Assembly: GCA_039583875.1 (NCBI GenBank)
Contig: CM077161.1
Span: 60,269,885 to 60,333,884, forward strand
DNA: 64,000 nucleotides
Direction of reading: 5' to 3'
From: Platanthera guangdongensis
Taxonomy: Eukaryota; Streptophyta; Magnoliopsida; Asparagales; Orchidaceae
Of the stretch, positions 9,300-20,586 are shown piece after piece. The first letter of the stretch is position 1. Each line of letters begins with the position of its first letter. The notes below the pieces were generated by a model, which was not told the DNA's origin, made no database searches, and saw only the letters and a list, made by a program, of their open reading frames with translations. Position numbers and translations under genes: made by a program.

Positions 9300-12200
9300 A
9301 ACTTAAACAGAGACAAAAACCTATTCACCCCCCCCTCTAGGTGTAAAGCTAGACTTGAAAACAAGACTTTCATAAGTCTTGGTCCCCCTCCCTCCCCCCT
9401 GCGACACCTAAGCACCGTGCGAGGGAAGATGAAAGGATAGGGACTAAAAGTGGGGAGTAAGCAAGAGCAGGTGACATTGTCCCTAACTATCATAACCTAA
9501 AAGTATCTAATATAACAATGTCAGGTATATGAAGTGCAAGTAAATGCAGCAGTATAATAGAAGTAACAAATTAAAATAAAAGCAGAGCAACTAACTATCA
9601 TCATAGAGAAAGTAACCTTAACTTATAAGAATGCACATACAGACTTATAAGTTAGAGGGTCGTTTTGTAGGGTCTAACATATAAATTCCCATACTAATTT
9701 ATACGTTAGGAGTAGAGGTATTATGTATGGTATGTATGACATGGAATGTTATGCATGTTAAATGATGAGTTTAACACAAGTACAACTCACCCACCCGACT
9801 CTATGCGCACAACCTTTAGTTCCCCCATTTGGAGGTAGCTAAACTCTCAAGTACATCTCACAGTGGCAAACAGACGTAGTGGGTTGGGCCTCCCCACTCC
9901 TAGGTCGATATTCACACTACCTGGCCTAGACCATGCGTACTACTCGGTATACCCACAGTCAGGTGCTACAGAGTCTTTTGTACTAGTGCTGGCAAAACCA
10001 CCTATCTTTAGTGGGATAAGTGAACACTTATACTTACCGAGTCAACGTATTGATGTCTGTGTGAACGATCGTCCAATAACATGGACCCACCACTTAATGC
10101 ACATGCACACATGCTGTAAGAGCTCCTGAGCCATCAGTTCTTCAAATTTAAACCTTTACTCAATCAAACATCGAACCCACTGCTCTTGAATCTACACAAA
10201 CTATCATCCTGAAATGCAAGGTGAGTGTAAGTGACAGTGGTTATTACGGGTTACTCTTTTAGTTTGCTTATTCCTACGGTTTAAGGTTAACCATGGACTG
10301 CCCAGGGCATTCCCTGTGAAGGTCTCTTGAGGGCGCTAGGAACTAAGATGGGCTGAACCCAAAGTTCACTTTCGCAAGACACTTACTTTTATGAGTATCT
10401 ATTTATTACCATACCTCTTTCCCATGTTGCCTTTTTACTAATTCTACGTTAATTTATATATTCCCCGGGAGAAGACGATACACCATCGACCTCCAGTACA
10501 ACCCCAACCACATGTTACCAGGACTACTTAAAACTTGGCCCTATGGGTGACCTCATCATGACTTCACCCAGTCCTGGTACACCCACTATAATTTCACCTT
10601 TGTATGGTCTATTATTCAACCCTGGGACCTTGAATTCACTATATGTAGACCATGTGATCGATCCAAAGCGTACAAAGGTAAACACTCAAAACACTTTATC
10701 TACAACCTTAAACTTATTACTGGGGGTCTACCATGATATATTAAGACCCAAAATAGAACCAGGTATTTTTCATAATTAAATCAGCCTTTAATTTAATTTT
10801 CCAAATATTATCCCTCCTATGACTTTGAACATGAAGTATGAGAATCTAATGCAATGACCTTACAAAAATTTCCAGAGCTTCTTATTGCCTAAGTAACATC
10901 AAGGTGTAAATTTCATAATTTTACAAAAAGGCATTTTACCATAAATCTAAATTCAAACTTTTTGATCAAAATGATAATTTACAAAGTAAATACAAGATTT
11001 GGCCATCCAAAAATTATAACAAAATTACTAGTGGACTATGATGACTAGAAAACATGTCTGCCCAAATTTCATAATTTTCTAATGAAAGTTAATAATTAAT
11101 TTGAATTTATAAAATAATTTACCTCTAGGGCAACGTATGAAGGAACTAATATGTACACTCTTCCAAAAATTGTAATAAAATTAACAAGGCATTACAGGAA
11201 CAAAAAACGTTTACCAGTCAAATTTCACAATTTTCCAATACACAGTGTGTTCTATAAAATTTTATTTCTCCAATCAACAAATTCAAGTGTTACGAAGGAA
11301 GTACTAAAAAACTTTAACTTAAAATTATAATAAAATTTGGAGGCATAGACAACATCAGTAAAGGTCTATTGCCGAAGTTTCATGACCATCCAATACTATT
11401 AGACATGTATTCAATACTTGATATATAAGTTCATATCCTAATCAATAAGTGATTTGGGGGGGGGGGGGTGGAATACTCATAAAATTCTAATTAAATTATC
11501 CCAAGGGTTTCTCTTCCCATTAAAACTATCTACAAAGTTATGAGCCAAGGCTTGGAGAGGTGACCATGTTTCATTGATTAACTCGAAAAGTCAACCTTAA
11601 GGTTTGAACTAAGCTCCCATGGTATTTCATCCCTAATTACTTCCAAATCAATAGCTAGGGTTGTTACAAGTGATAACATTGTATTGGCCAAAGTTTCACC
11701 TTGTTTAGTTGAGGGTTTGACCACTCACCCATCCTAAGTGCACTGTCTTTAAAACTAGGTTTATTGACTTAAAATGGCCAACTTTACTCCCCAAAATAGC
11801 CCATCAATTCAACTCCAAATGAGTTGACATTTTTTCTTGTCCTTATATTATACCCTCTGGTCATCCTCCAGAGTTTGAGAAAATTTTGAAGTCAATTGAC
11901 CTTATTTTAATAACATACTTGAATTATTAAATTATTGCAAAAATTATAGAAAAATCAACTCCAAAAATTCTGATTTTTGTACATGATGTGTACCATTGGC
12001 AAACCAGCCTATGATTACAATTTCAACACATTTGACTAAGTGGTTCACTTGGGGCACTCATTTCAATTTCTGGTTAATCCTTGGACACCATGCACCAAAG
12101 AGTGTGCTGAGTGAAAACCAATTGTCCAAAAGGGTTGATTCAAATTTTTTATTAAACGAGACGCTAATGGCTAGGTTTTATATGTTGGTCATATTTATAG

Positions 12201-13578
12201 AAAATGCCTCTATCTATTTTTAATAAATTAAACAATGTGGCCATTAAAATGGGACAAATACAATAAAACATACATATTAAATAATCTGGCATGAGCTTAT
12301 CAAATCAAGCCAGATCCGACGGTGCCTGCTTATCATTCCTGATGAGCCAATGGCTGGGATTGGCTCTTCCTGGAGCTATTTCAGTCTCATTTCCCGACCA
12401 CCCGGCCACCTCCTGGCCGGCCACTGCAACCACCACCTCTGTTGAGGTGGTGGCTATAGCCTGGCGGCGGCACAGCCGCCGGAGGAGCTGTTTCTGGCGA
12501 ACCCAATAGGTTGTATTGTCACGGAAAAATCGGGTTTTCTCCTCACCGAGCAGGCTCAATTGATCCTGATTTCTCCTCCTAATGATCTAAATATCTAGCA
12601 CAGGAGAGAAGGAGAAGGACTTGACCTACAGGTGAGCTTGGCGGCGTGTGTGGTGGCGGTGTGCCATGGCCGATGACTCCAACCTTTTTCCTTGCAAAAT
12701 CCACTATTCTGCTCCTAAAACAGTGAAGTAAACATTCATTTTGATTGCCTGGGAGGTTTTAAAGCTGATGGGGAGGTTGAATTGTGGAGTTTAAGAGGCT
12801 ACACTGAATGGCCATTGAAGTGGGTGTTCGACCATGGTGGATTGGTTCCTTTTCATGTGCTAACCTGGCTGGAAATGATAGCAATCTCCTCCCAAGTGTC
12901 AGGGGAGATGAATAGAGGCTTAGGGTGAGGAATGAGGAGCCTCTTTGCATTCTCCATTACTCTCCCCTCTTTTTCTCTCCTCCCTAATGAAAACTCTAAT
13001 TTACTCTCTCCTATTCACCACCTCTAGAATTTGAGTGGTATTCTAACTGGTTTCAACTTGTTCTAGCTAGTGGGCCATCCTAACTGGGCCTAGCCCACTT
13101 CGATTGAGTTGGTTTTGGCTTCCATCCCCATTTTGTGCTTGGTTTGACCAATGTTGACTTGGGGATGTTGACTTGGTCAAATGAGTGGGTTGACTGGTGA
13201 ACTAGGTGTCTTGAGTCTCTTGCCGTAACCCAAGTCCATCTTTGGCTTGGTGTAACACATTTAGGTCAAGTTAGGGTACTTTGACCTAACTAGGGTTACG
13301 GTTCACTCTGCACAATTCCACCCCTTGGTTGACCCGTAATGGATTATTAGGGCACCAAAGGGGCCCTATAAGATTGAAGGTGGTAGTTGGGGTCAAGTAG
13401 TCATGTTGGGAGCCATTGGCCAAACCCTAGCTTAGGTATTCAGAAGCTACAATTTGTAGACCAAGGTGCTTTCACCTATTTACCTAGCCATCCAAGGTCC
13501 TCTTGATCATCTTAAAGCTTCATCATGACCTAGTCATGAAAAAAATCTCCTAGGGGTCTGGTTGTTTGTGGGATGTTA
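9300..13578 (-). mobile_element. Long LTR of gypsy element F (3' LTR, left side eroded)
   Basis: This 4.3-kb non-coding stretch aligns by eye in blocks with LTR E: the region near 9600-9700 with 61700-61800 (TATAAGAATGCnCATACA motif) and 9840-9930 with 61925-62020 (GGTAGCTAA then TATCCACACTAC blocks). It also matches the F LTR start near 50520. It ends at GGGATGTTACA, matching the TGTAA...TTACA termini of this family, directly beside the F gag. Contents include AT-rich DNA, a 13-G run at 11456-11468, and GC-rich hairpins near 12430. The left limit is uncertain; about 500 bp of the LTR end seems missing. Confidence 0.55.
12430..12481. repeat. Two adjacent strong inverted repeats
   Basis: CCACCACCTC at 12430-12439 pairs perfectly with GAGGTGGTGG at 12444-12453 around a 4-nt loop. 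CGGCGGC at 12465-12471 pairs with GCCGCCG at 12475-12481 around a 3-nt loop. They sit in a GC-rich island inside the otherwise AT-rich LTR. Confidence 0.8.
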
Positions 13579-13599
13579 CACTATCACTGGGGGTGGCCT

Positions 13600-14287
13600 C
13601 TGTTCCTGCCTGAAATTAGGATGATAACATCCTCCACCCCTCTTGCGGCTCATCACTTTACCTCTCTATAAGCCCCGACTGCTCTCCCCGAAGGATGACC
13701 CATCTAGTGGTCTCTTTCCACTGCTCTATACCATCAGCTACTCTGCCACTAGCTTCTTTGCCATCTCGATGATCTGAGCCGAAGTGCCCTGCGAGATGAA
13801 TTGTAGAGACTGCCTCATAGAGTCTCTAAGTCCCTGGTAGAATCTCTTTATGTATCTCCTGTCTTCCAAATCATGAATCCCTGTGAACCTGGCCAGATGG
13901 GAGAACTCCCTCTAGTACTTTATCACTGATTTGCTCCCATGCATGAGGTTCAAGAACCTCTCCTCTAACTCATCTCTATCCGTAATAAACACGAAGTGCT
14001 CTAAGAAGACCTCACTGAACTCCTCCCAAGTGATGTCTGACAGCTCCCGATCCGCATACGTGGAGTTCAGCAGGGAATTCCACCACCTCATTGCATGAAC
14101 GTCTAGTGTGGATGTTGCTAGGGAAACCTTCATGCTGATCGGGAAGCTGATTCCTACCAGTATATCTTGAATGGTCTCTAGATACTCCTCTGTCTTTACT
14201 ACATTCTATGTCCCATGGTATATTGGCGGAGACAAACTCTTGAATGTATTTAGCCAACTCGATCCTGTATTTGGCTGCTGGACTGGG
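13600..14287 (-). pseudogene. Ty3/gypsy gag of element F, C-terminal part
   Basis: A retrotransposon Gag core in one minus-strand frame: the EEYLETIQDILVGISF block, MRWWNSLLNS, LSDITWEEFSEVFLEHF, RFLNLMHGSKSVIKY, then after an in-frame stop near 13910 the EFSHLARFTGIHDLEDRRY and FYQGLRDSMRQ blocks. This is the plant retrotransposon Gag fold of chromovirus-type elements. There are three or four stops and no frameshift. Element A inserted in the reading frame at 14283-14287; the N-terminal part continues at 49702. No protease or RT follows: the frame runs straight into the LTR end at 13578. Confidence 0.85.
14283..14287. repeat. Target site duplication of element A (left), CTGGG
   Basis: CTGGG directly precedes the TGTTGGATC start of the A 5' LTR and is repeated at 49702-49706 directly after the A 3' LTR. 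The interrupted gag frame of F resumes across it. Confidence 0.9.
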
Positions 14288-14448
14288 TGTTGGATCTCTA
14301 GTTGGATTTGGGCTAGGTTCACTAAGTTAGGATCATATGACCCATCATGTATAGCCAAGGTCATGGTTGTGTCCTAGAGTCTAGGCCAAGTCCTTAGAAT
14401 AAACATCACATGGACCAGCCTTCAATAAACTACTAGAGACTCAAGCAA

Positions 14449-14735
14449 TTGTGTCGACACTTGGGAAAGGCTGTGTCGACACCAGAAGCAAGATTGTGTC
14501 GACACACAGAAGACTTGTGTCGACATACAGAACATCTGTCGATGCTAACTGTGTCGACATCAGAAGCCAGATTGTGTCGACACACAGGACTTGTGTCGTC
14601 ACATAGAACATCCGTCGACACCAACTATGTCGACATACAGGACTTGTGTCGACACACTATAGATTTTTATCAAAACAACAACTATGTCGAGACAAAAAGC
14701 AATTGTGTCGAGACACAGGACTTGTGTCGATACAT
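14449..14735. repeat. TGTCGACA palindrome array in U3 of A 5' LTR
   Basis: About 14 copies of GTCGA-centred units spaced roughly 17-25 bp. Eight are the exact 8-bp palindrome TGTCGACA, usually extended as TTGTGTCGACACACAG. The array recurs in the A 3' LTR (47976-48258) and, shorter, in the D LTRs (30746-30896 and 41386-41526). It lies upstream of the TATA box, so it is placed like an enhancer. Confidence 0.9.
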
Positions 14736-14773
14736 CCCAACTAAACTAGTTCTCAGTTTGACAAACCCAGTTC

Positions 14774-15094
14774 TCAGATCGACGATTTCTGGATACTCTA
14801 CTTCAGCATTTCATTCCAGAAATTTTTATGTCCAAAAACACTTCACTGGACTCAGCTCGACGAAGTCAAATTCTCAACTCGACGAACTTGATATGCAGAA
14901 AAGGCAAGGTTCTAGAGAATGCAGTTATCTGTTCTCAGCTCGACAATTTTGGAACTCAGCTCGACGAACAGAAGCCATCTGGTCGACGAACACAACTCCT
15001 CAGCTCGACGATTTTGGAACTCAGCTCGACGAACAGAAGCCATCTGGTCGACGAACACAACTCCTCATCTCGACGATTTCTGTTTTCTGTTCGA
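14774..15094. repeat. CTCGACGA array in U3 of A 5' LTR
   Basis: About ten copies of TCGACGA, mostly as CAGCTCGACGA, follow the TGTCGACA array. One 60-bp segment (around 14936-14995 and 14996-15055) is tandemly repeated. Half-site form of the hairpin unit described for the pol-aORF spacer. Confidence 0.85.
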
Positions 15095-15344
15095 TGAATC
15101 CAGACTTTGTTATTTCCATCCTTCTGTCCCTTTCCCACTGTAATAATTCCTGAGTAATTAATGCTAAAATATTTTCTGAATATTACCGTTAGACGGAGCA
15201 TTAATTATGGTCTTCATCAGGATTATTGCTTGTCATTTTTCCATGGGATAGTTGGGGAAACTTAATCAATGCAAAACATTCTCCAGGCCATCAGCATTGA
15301 ATGCAGAAGGAATTCAAATTTCAAAAGGAAGATAATCTGGAAAT

Positions 15345-15352
15345 TATAAAAG
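15345..15352 (+). promoter_or_regulatory. Candidate TATA box of A 5' LTR
   Basis: TATAAAAG about 1.06 kb into the LTR. The same octamer is at 48870-48877 in the 3' LTR, and TATAAAAT is at 51642-51649 in the C LTR. It separates U3 with the palindrome arrays from R-U5. Confidence 0.5.
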
Positions 15353-16173
15353 GGATTTTCTTCCTTTTCTCAATAGGTTGAAAAAAATAAGAACAAGGCC
15401 GATTGAGAAATAAGATATATACAGAGAAGACAATATACTCTCCACAACTCAGCTTTAATATAAAATACAGTGATATAGACATATAAGAGCTAGACCAGAA
15501 GAACATCAGCAATCTGAAGAAGAAGAACAAACAATCAAAATCAAGAGTCTTCTTTCTTCTACACTCCAGGACACTTCAAAGGACAACAAATCCTCTATCT
15601 ATCAAGAAGTTCCAAACTTTATCTGGTCAAAGCTAAAAGACTGAAGGCCTATCACCCTGAAGCAAGGCTCTAATATCCTGAATCATTCTACATCTCAGGG
15701 GGAGCCTGTTGCTATCATCAAATCCACATAAGGCTTCTCCGTTGTACATTGAGAAAGAGAAGACAAAATCAATCTCTCACCCCCACTGAAAAAGGGTTCT
15801 TAACTCCCTTCAAAAGTTATTCCTGGTTGCAAGTCACCTGACCAAAAGACTTGAGGTTTGGTTTTTGAGCACCTGATCAAAAGCTCATTGGTGTCAGGCA
15901 CCTGATCAAAAATCTGAGTGGATTCCTACCAGGGTGGTAGAAGAGTGGATGTACCCACGTTGGGGAACCACTATAAATTTCTTGTGTTGTCTGGTTGCTT
16001 TTTTCTTTTGTTTCTTGTTATGGCTGTGCTAGTTAGGATTGATTTGTTTGTGCTTTAATTTTATTCCTACAGTACTAGGACTAGATTAAAGTAGTTGAAA
16101 ATTTTATAAAAACCCTAAATACTCTATTCACCCCCCCCTCTAGAGTATTCCAGATATAACCCCTCACTTTCAA

Positions 16174-16187
16174 TTGGTATCATAGCC
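16174..16187 (+). other. Primer binding site of A, initiator Met-tRNA type
   Basis: TTGGTATCATAGCC right after the LTR. It differs by one base from the standard copia site TTGGTATCAGAGC, complementary to initiator tRNA-Met. Confidence 0.85.
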
Positions 16188-17303
16188 GGATTCCCTTGGT
16201 TGTACAAGCTAACCCTTGAACCAAAGATCCTGAGTTAGATCTGTCTTTTCATTTCTATTAGATATTTACACAGGATCTTTGGGCAGTTGAGCAAATAACA
16301 CCTCCACCAGCATTGAAGGTGAACAACATTACATTCAAGGCTGCTGAGGAGACAGAAGCACCAATAATAAATGAAGAGCTAATGGGTCTATTTGTCAAAA
16401 TATTTTACAAGCTGGCAAGGAAAGACTTCAGAAGAAAGTCATCCAGACAGGATGACAAACCAAGGAATGATAAAACTCCCACTAAAGAAGTGGTTTACTT
16501 TGGATGTAGGAAACCTGGACACTTCATCTCAGAGTGTCCAGAAAATCAAAAGAAGGATAAGTGAAGAGAGAAGGATACCAGAAGACAACACATCTCAAGA
16601 CCTTCCTCCAGCAGATACAAGAAGAAGGAAAAAGGATTTGTAGCTGAATCCTGGAGTGAAACTGAAGATCAATCAACATCCTCCAGCTCCAGTGAAGAAG
16701 AAGAAGAAGCAAGGGCCAAGGAAGTTTGCCTTATGGCCATTGATGCTTCTAGGAGCTAAACAGATGAAGAAGAGTCTGATAATGAAGAAGCATCAGAATC
16801 TGAGGCTGATCAGGTATTTTATTCATTTGACAATAACTCTGAATCTTTCAAATATGAATTTAAAATCATGTGAATAGATCTAATAAATTCAGAAAAAGAA
16901 ATTAAAACACTTATGGAGAAACTAGGAAATCAAGAGATACTGAAATCTGAAAACATTAAGTTAAAGGAAGAATTAAATCTAGCAAATGAACAGATTAACT
17001 CTTTAAAAACTGAATTATGTGAGGCAAAACAACTTGAGGAAACTCTCAATGGGAGAAGCCACAAGCTGATGGACATTACAAGCACTGTAAATGCCAGACT
17101 AAATGGCAAGCTGGGCTTGGGTGCTTCATCAAGTTTACCCCCCATTCTTAACAAGAATATTTTATCAACCCCCATCAAATTTGTTTCAGCTATGAGAAAA
17201 TAAATAATAAAATATAAACAAACCATAGAAGATATTCCCAAGTTAAAAGGTCAAAATAATAAAAATCGAAAAACCTTAGGCAAAAATAAAGTTCAGCAGA
17301 TTT

Positions 17304-17545
17304 CTTCGAACTCAGGTCGATGAAACATGAACAGTTTGTCGAACTCTACTCGATGAACTCTGAACACAAACTTTAACTATAATTATTCATCTAACTGTGA
17401 TCGACGAACTCTGTATGGTTCATCGAGCAGAGATTGATGAATGTGGGGCACAAAAAATGACTATGTTCATTCTCTGGGCAGTGATCGACGATCTCATCCC
17501 AATTCGTCGAACTCTGGTCGATGAACTCACAATATTTCATTGAAC
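17304..17545. repeat. TCGTCGA/TCGACGA array inside A gag tail
   Basis: Degraded copies of the hairpin motif (GATCGACGA, TTCGTCGAAC) in the region encoding the end of the coiled-coil tail. The counterparts in C (54231-54473) and D (33950-34118) are better preserved. Confidence 0.75.
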
Positions 17546-17712
17546 CCAGGAAGACTTAACAAAAATTATAACTACACCAGCAACTCTAATCAATATAAGA
17601 AACCATTTAATCCATTAGCTGACTGGACAATTCCACCTAGAAGATATCACCCACTAGGATATAAATCTCAACCAGAGTTTTCTGTAACATCTAGTTTTTC
17701 TTACCAGCAATA

Positions 17713-17717
17713 TAAAG
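17713..17717. repeat. Target site duplication of element B (left), TAAAG
   Basis: TAAAG precedes the B 5' LTR and is repeated at 28789-28793 after the B 3' LTR. Element A sequence is collinear with element C across the site. Confidence 0.92.
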
Positions 17718-19233
17718 TGTTGGAACACCCTATTACTGATTTGGGCAAGGATCACTATGTCTTTTAGGAAATCTGTTTTGACCTCCTTGTATAGATCCAA
17801 AGGTCAATTAGAATTGAGTCTAAGGGTTAGTATTTAGGTTTGAAAGCTGCCCTCAAGACCCCCAAGACCAGACATTTCAGTTCTGGAGACTAAGTCATTT
17901 CGTCGAGCTCAGGACGACGAATCATCGAACTCCATTCGACGATCGCTGAGCTCACTTCGACAAATCGTCAAACTCCATTCGACGATCTCTGAGCTCAACT
18001 TCAACAAGTTGTCGAACTCCATTCGACGATCTTCGAGCTCAGATCGACGTTCTTGTCTCAAGTTTGTTTCTCTATCTCTGTGCTCAGTTCGACGATAGTT
18101 GAGCTCAGATCGACGTTCTCTGTTTCAGTCTAAGTCCAGTCTCTCAGCCCAGTTAATCGATAGTAGAACTCAGGTCGACGTTTTTCTGGTGAGATCGACG
18201 TTTTTCAAGATTCAAATTCAGACAGTTATGGAATTATTCTCAGCATTTATGTCAAGGATCTTGTAGCTGTTCAATTAATCTAGAGCAAGTTTCAAGGGAT
18301 TTTCAAAGTAATGTTTTTATTGGACTTTCCTCCAGAAGACAAAATGCAATTAAGGAAGTCATTTATGGCAGGCTAACGGCTATCTTAGACAGAGAAATAT
18401 TCATTCAGATCTAAGGAATAAAAGAGATATTCATATTCTGCTGGAACAGAAGAACAACGTCATCAACAACAATAAAAAAAAGAGCTGCAGATATTCACAG
18501 TCTTAGAACTCTTACAAGAACACACATCACAAAAGGAGATCAACATACTGAAATTTTCAGATTCCTTTTGATTCCAGTGTTCAAATGCCATCATCATTCA
18601 AGACTCCAAACACCACACATTTCAGTTGCTGCTGAAATCATCTTTTGCTGGAGATCAAATCTTTTGAAGGCCTATCACCACATTACAAAGCTTCACTTCC
18701 TGAGCAACTATAGATCTCAGGGGGAGCTTTGACAACATCCACTATCTTCTCTCTGATTTTTGACAGAGAAGATCATCTCATCCCTCTCTCTCTCTCTGTT
18801 GTAAAGGGTTTATCAAACTCCCTTCAAACGTTTGTGCTGGTTTTTGAGACCTTGTCAAAACTCAGTGGTGGCAAGATACCTGATCAAAAAATCTTGTTTG
18901 GTTTTTGAGTACCTTATCAAAAGCTCATTGGTGCCCAGGACACCTGATCAACTCATCCTGCAGTGGATTCCTACCTAGGGTAGTAGAAGAGTGGATGTAC
19001 CCAGATTGATTGGGGAACCAATATAGCTCCTTGTGTCTTCTGGTTGCTTATTTTCTTTTATTTTCTGGTTGTGTTTTGTGATTGCTTTTTGTTTAGTTAG
19101 TTGCTGTATTTGCTTTATTTTATTTGCTTCCCTGTTCACTTAGGAATACAACAACAGTTGTAAAGAGTTTTTAGCAAGCACCATACTCTATTCAGCCCCC
19201 TCTAGAGTATATCAGATCTAACCTGCACTTTCA
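17718..19233 (+). mobile_element. Element B 5' LTR
   Basis: Starts TGTTGGAACACC and ends CTGCACTTTCA. It holds a TCGACGA-type array at 17900-18200, in which CATTCGACGATC and CTCAGATCGACGTT alternate, the purine block AGGGGGAGCT at 18719-18728, and the C-rich terminal block shared by all the copia LTRs here. Confidence 0.93.
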
Positions 19234-19250
19234 ATTGGTATCAGAGGGAG
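19234..19250 (+). other. Primer binding site of B, initiator Met-tRNA type
   Basis: ATTGGTATCAGAGGGAG directly follows the LTR. The TGGTATCAGAG core is the standard copia site. Confidence 0.88.
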
Positions 19251-19393
19251 GTTAGTTAAACATACCACATCTTCCAGGTTGGTTAAAAATACCACACCTT
19301 AGTGGTTGCACAGGCTAACACCTGAACCCAAAGATCCCTCTAGTTAGATCTTCTTGTTTTAAGTTTGTTATTAGAATTATTTCTTCACAAAAC

Positions 19394-20586
19394 ATGAACC
19401 AAAACAAAGATTATGCTAGCACCAGACCTCCAGTGTGCAATCTATCTAAGTTTGCACTTTGGGAGGCAAGGATTAGACTGTACATGAACTCTATTGATGA
19501 AGTCATTTTCAATTCTGTTTTGACAGTGTGTCCAAGACCTCCAGAAAATACAAGTACAAGTGCTATTCCACCTCCATCAGGAACAGATGTAGAGATCAAG
19601 AAATTGAAAGTTGCAGATGCAAAGGCTATGAACATTCTAGCCCAGACTATATCTGATGAAATATTCCAAAAGGTAGCTGAATGCAACTCAGTAAAGGACA
19701 TCTGGGACAAGCTATCTAAGATAGTCTCAGGATCTGCTGATGAGAGAAAAGATAGAAGATCTCATCTCATAACCCAGTATGAGAACTTCAAGAAAGGAGA
19801 AGCTGAGTCAGTAGCAGACATGTATAATAGACTCAGTCTTATAGTCAATGAACTGAAGACTTTGGACAAGGAGATCTCATTGACTGAGCTCAATGATAAA
19901 TTTTAATGTGCTTCCCAAGCACTTGGGGCTCAAGGATCTGGCCAATCAAGGATACCAGAAGCCTAAATGAGATCACAACTGAAGCTCTCTTGGGAAAGCT
20001 CAAGTCTTATGAGCTGCTCATCAAGAATAGAGAAGAAGAGCAGAAGGCTGCTTCACCAGCAGTCAGAAAAGAGAAGTCAATATCTTTCAAAGCCATTGAA
20101 TATCTGCCTGAAGACAAAGTCACAGGCAATGAAGAGCTGCTAATACTACTAGCCAAAAGGTTTTACAAAATGGCCAGGAAGGATTTCAGGAAAAGATCAT
20201 ACAGAGAGCATGACAAGCCAAGGTATGGCAAATCAAATAACAAAGAGATTATCTATTTTGGTTGCAGGAAACCAGGTCATATTGTGCCTGACTATCCAGA
20301 AAATAAAAAAAAGGACATAAAGGACAGGAAAGAAAGGAGAAAAGAAAAGGACTTCAAGAAGAGCAGCAATGCCAAACCATCCTCCAGCAAGAACAAACAT
20401 ACAAGGAAGGGATTTGTTGCTGAAACTTGGAGTGAGACAGAAGAAGAATCAGAAGCTTCATCCAGCTCAAGTGATGATGAAGATGATGCTGAAGAAAAAG
20501 AATTCTGCAGGATGGCTATCAATGCCTCACAACAAAATTCTGATGTAGAAGAGTCAGAATCAGAGACTAAATCTGAAGAGGATCAG
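19394..20586 (+). pseudogene. Element B gag, fused in frame to pol
   Basis: Starts at ATG 19394 (MNQNKDYAST) 160 bp after the primer site. The Gag core includes CNLSKFALWEARIRLYM, DIWDKLSKIVSG, and DMYNRLSLIVNELKTLDKE. A frameshift near 19897-19905 splits it; the second part has a FYKMARKDFRK block and a zinc knuckle that has lost two of three Cys (YFGCRKPGHIVPDY). An acidic Ser/Glu/Asp tail ends at the SEEDQ codons. Unlike its relatives, B has no coiled-coil tail: the next codon, VKTYPT, is the start of Pol, giving a continuous gag-pol frame. Confidence 0.88.

Larger units (their letters stand above)
14288..16172 (+). mobile_element. Element A 5' LTR
   Basis: The 1885-bp LTR starts TGTTGGATC and ends CACTTTCA. 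It is followed by the primer site and matches the 3' LTR at 47813-49701 along its length. Parts in order: two palindrome arrays in U3 (14449-14735 and 14774-15094), a conserved CCGTTAGACGGAGC block (about 15186), a TATA box (15345), a CAGGGGGAGC purine block (15696), and near the end an inverted repeat AATACTCTA/TAGAGTATT around a C-run. Confidence 0.93.
16281..17717 (+). pseudogene. Element A gag remnant (first part; N-terminus deleted)
   Basis: Relative to element C the leader jumps near 16281 into codon ~220 of Gag (EEL-LF-K-FYKLARKDFR block), so the N-terminal assembly domain is gone. The zinc knuckle survives as FGCRKPGHFISEC with the first Cys replaced by Tyr. A 1-base shift and stops follow, then an acidic GFVAESWSETE region, and a coiled-coil tail (about 16895-17200) of Leu/Glu/Lys-rich heptads. 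The tail ends with a PPRRYHPLGYKSQPEF block. Element B is inserted at 17717; the last codons and the stop (28823-28825) lie after B. Confidence 0.85.

Noticed and set aside
9863..10129. 88-residue plus-strand ORF as a host gene
   Set aside because: It falls in LTR sequence that aligns with LTR E near 61930-62100, where the frame is not kept.
14449..14735. CRISPR-like array (palindromic repeats at 17-25 bp spacing)
   Set aside because: Repeats are 8-14 bp and the intervening sequence is itself repeated; it lies in U3 of a plant LTR and recurs in both LTRs. No cas genes, wrong organism type.
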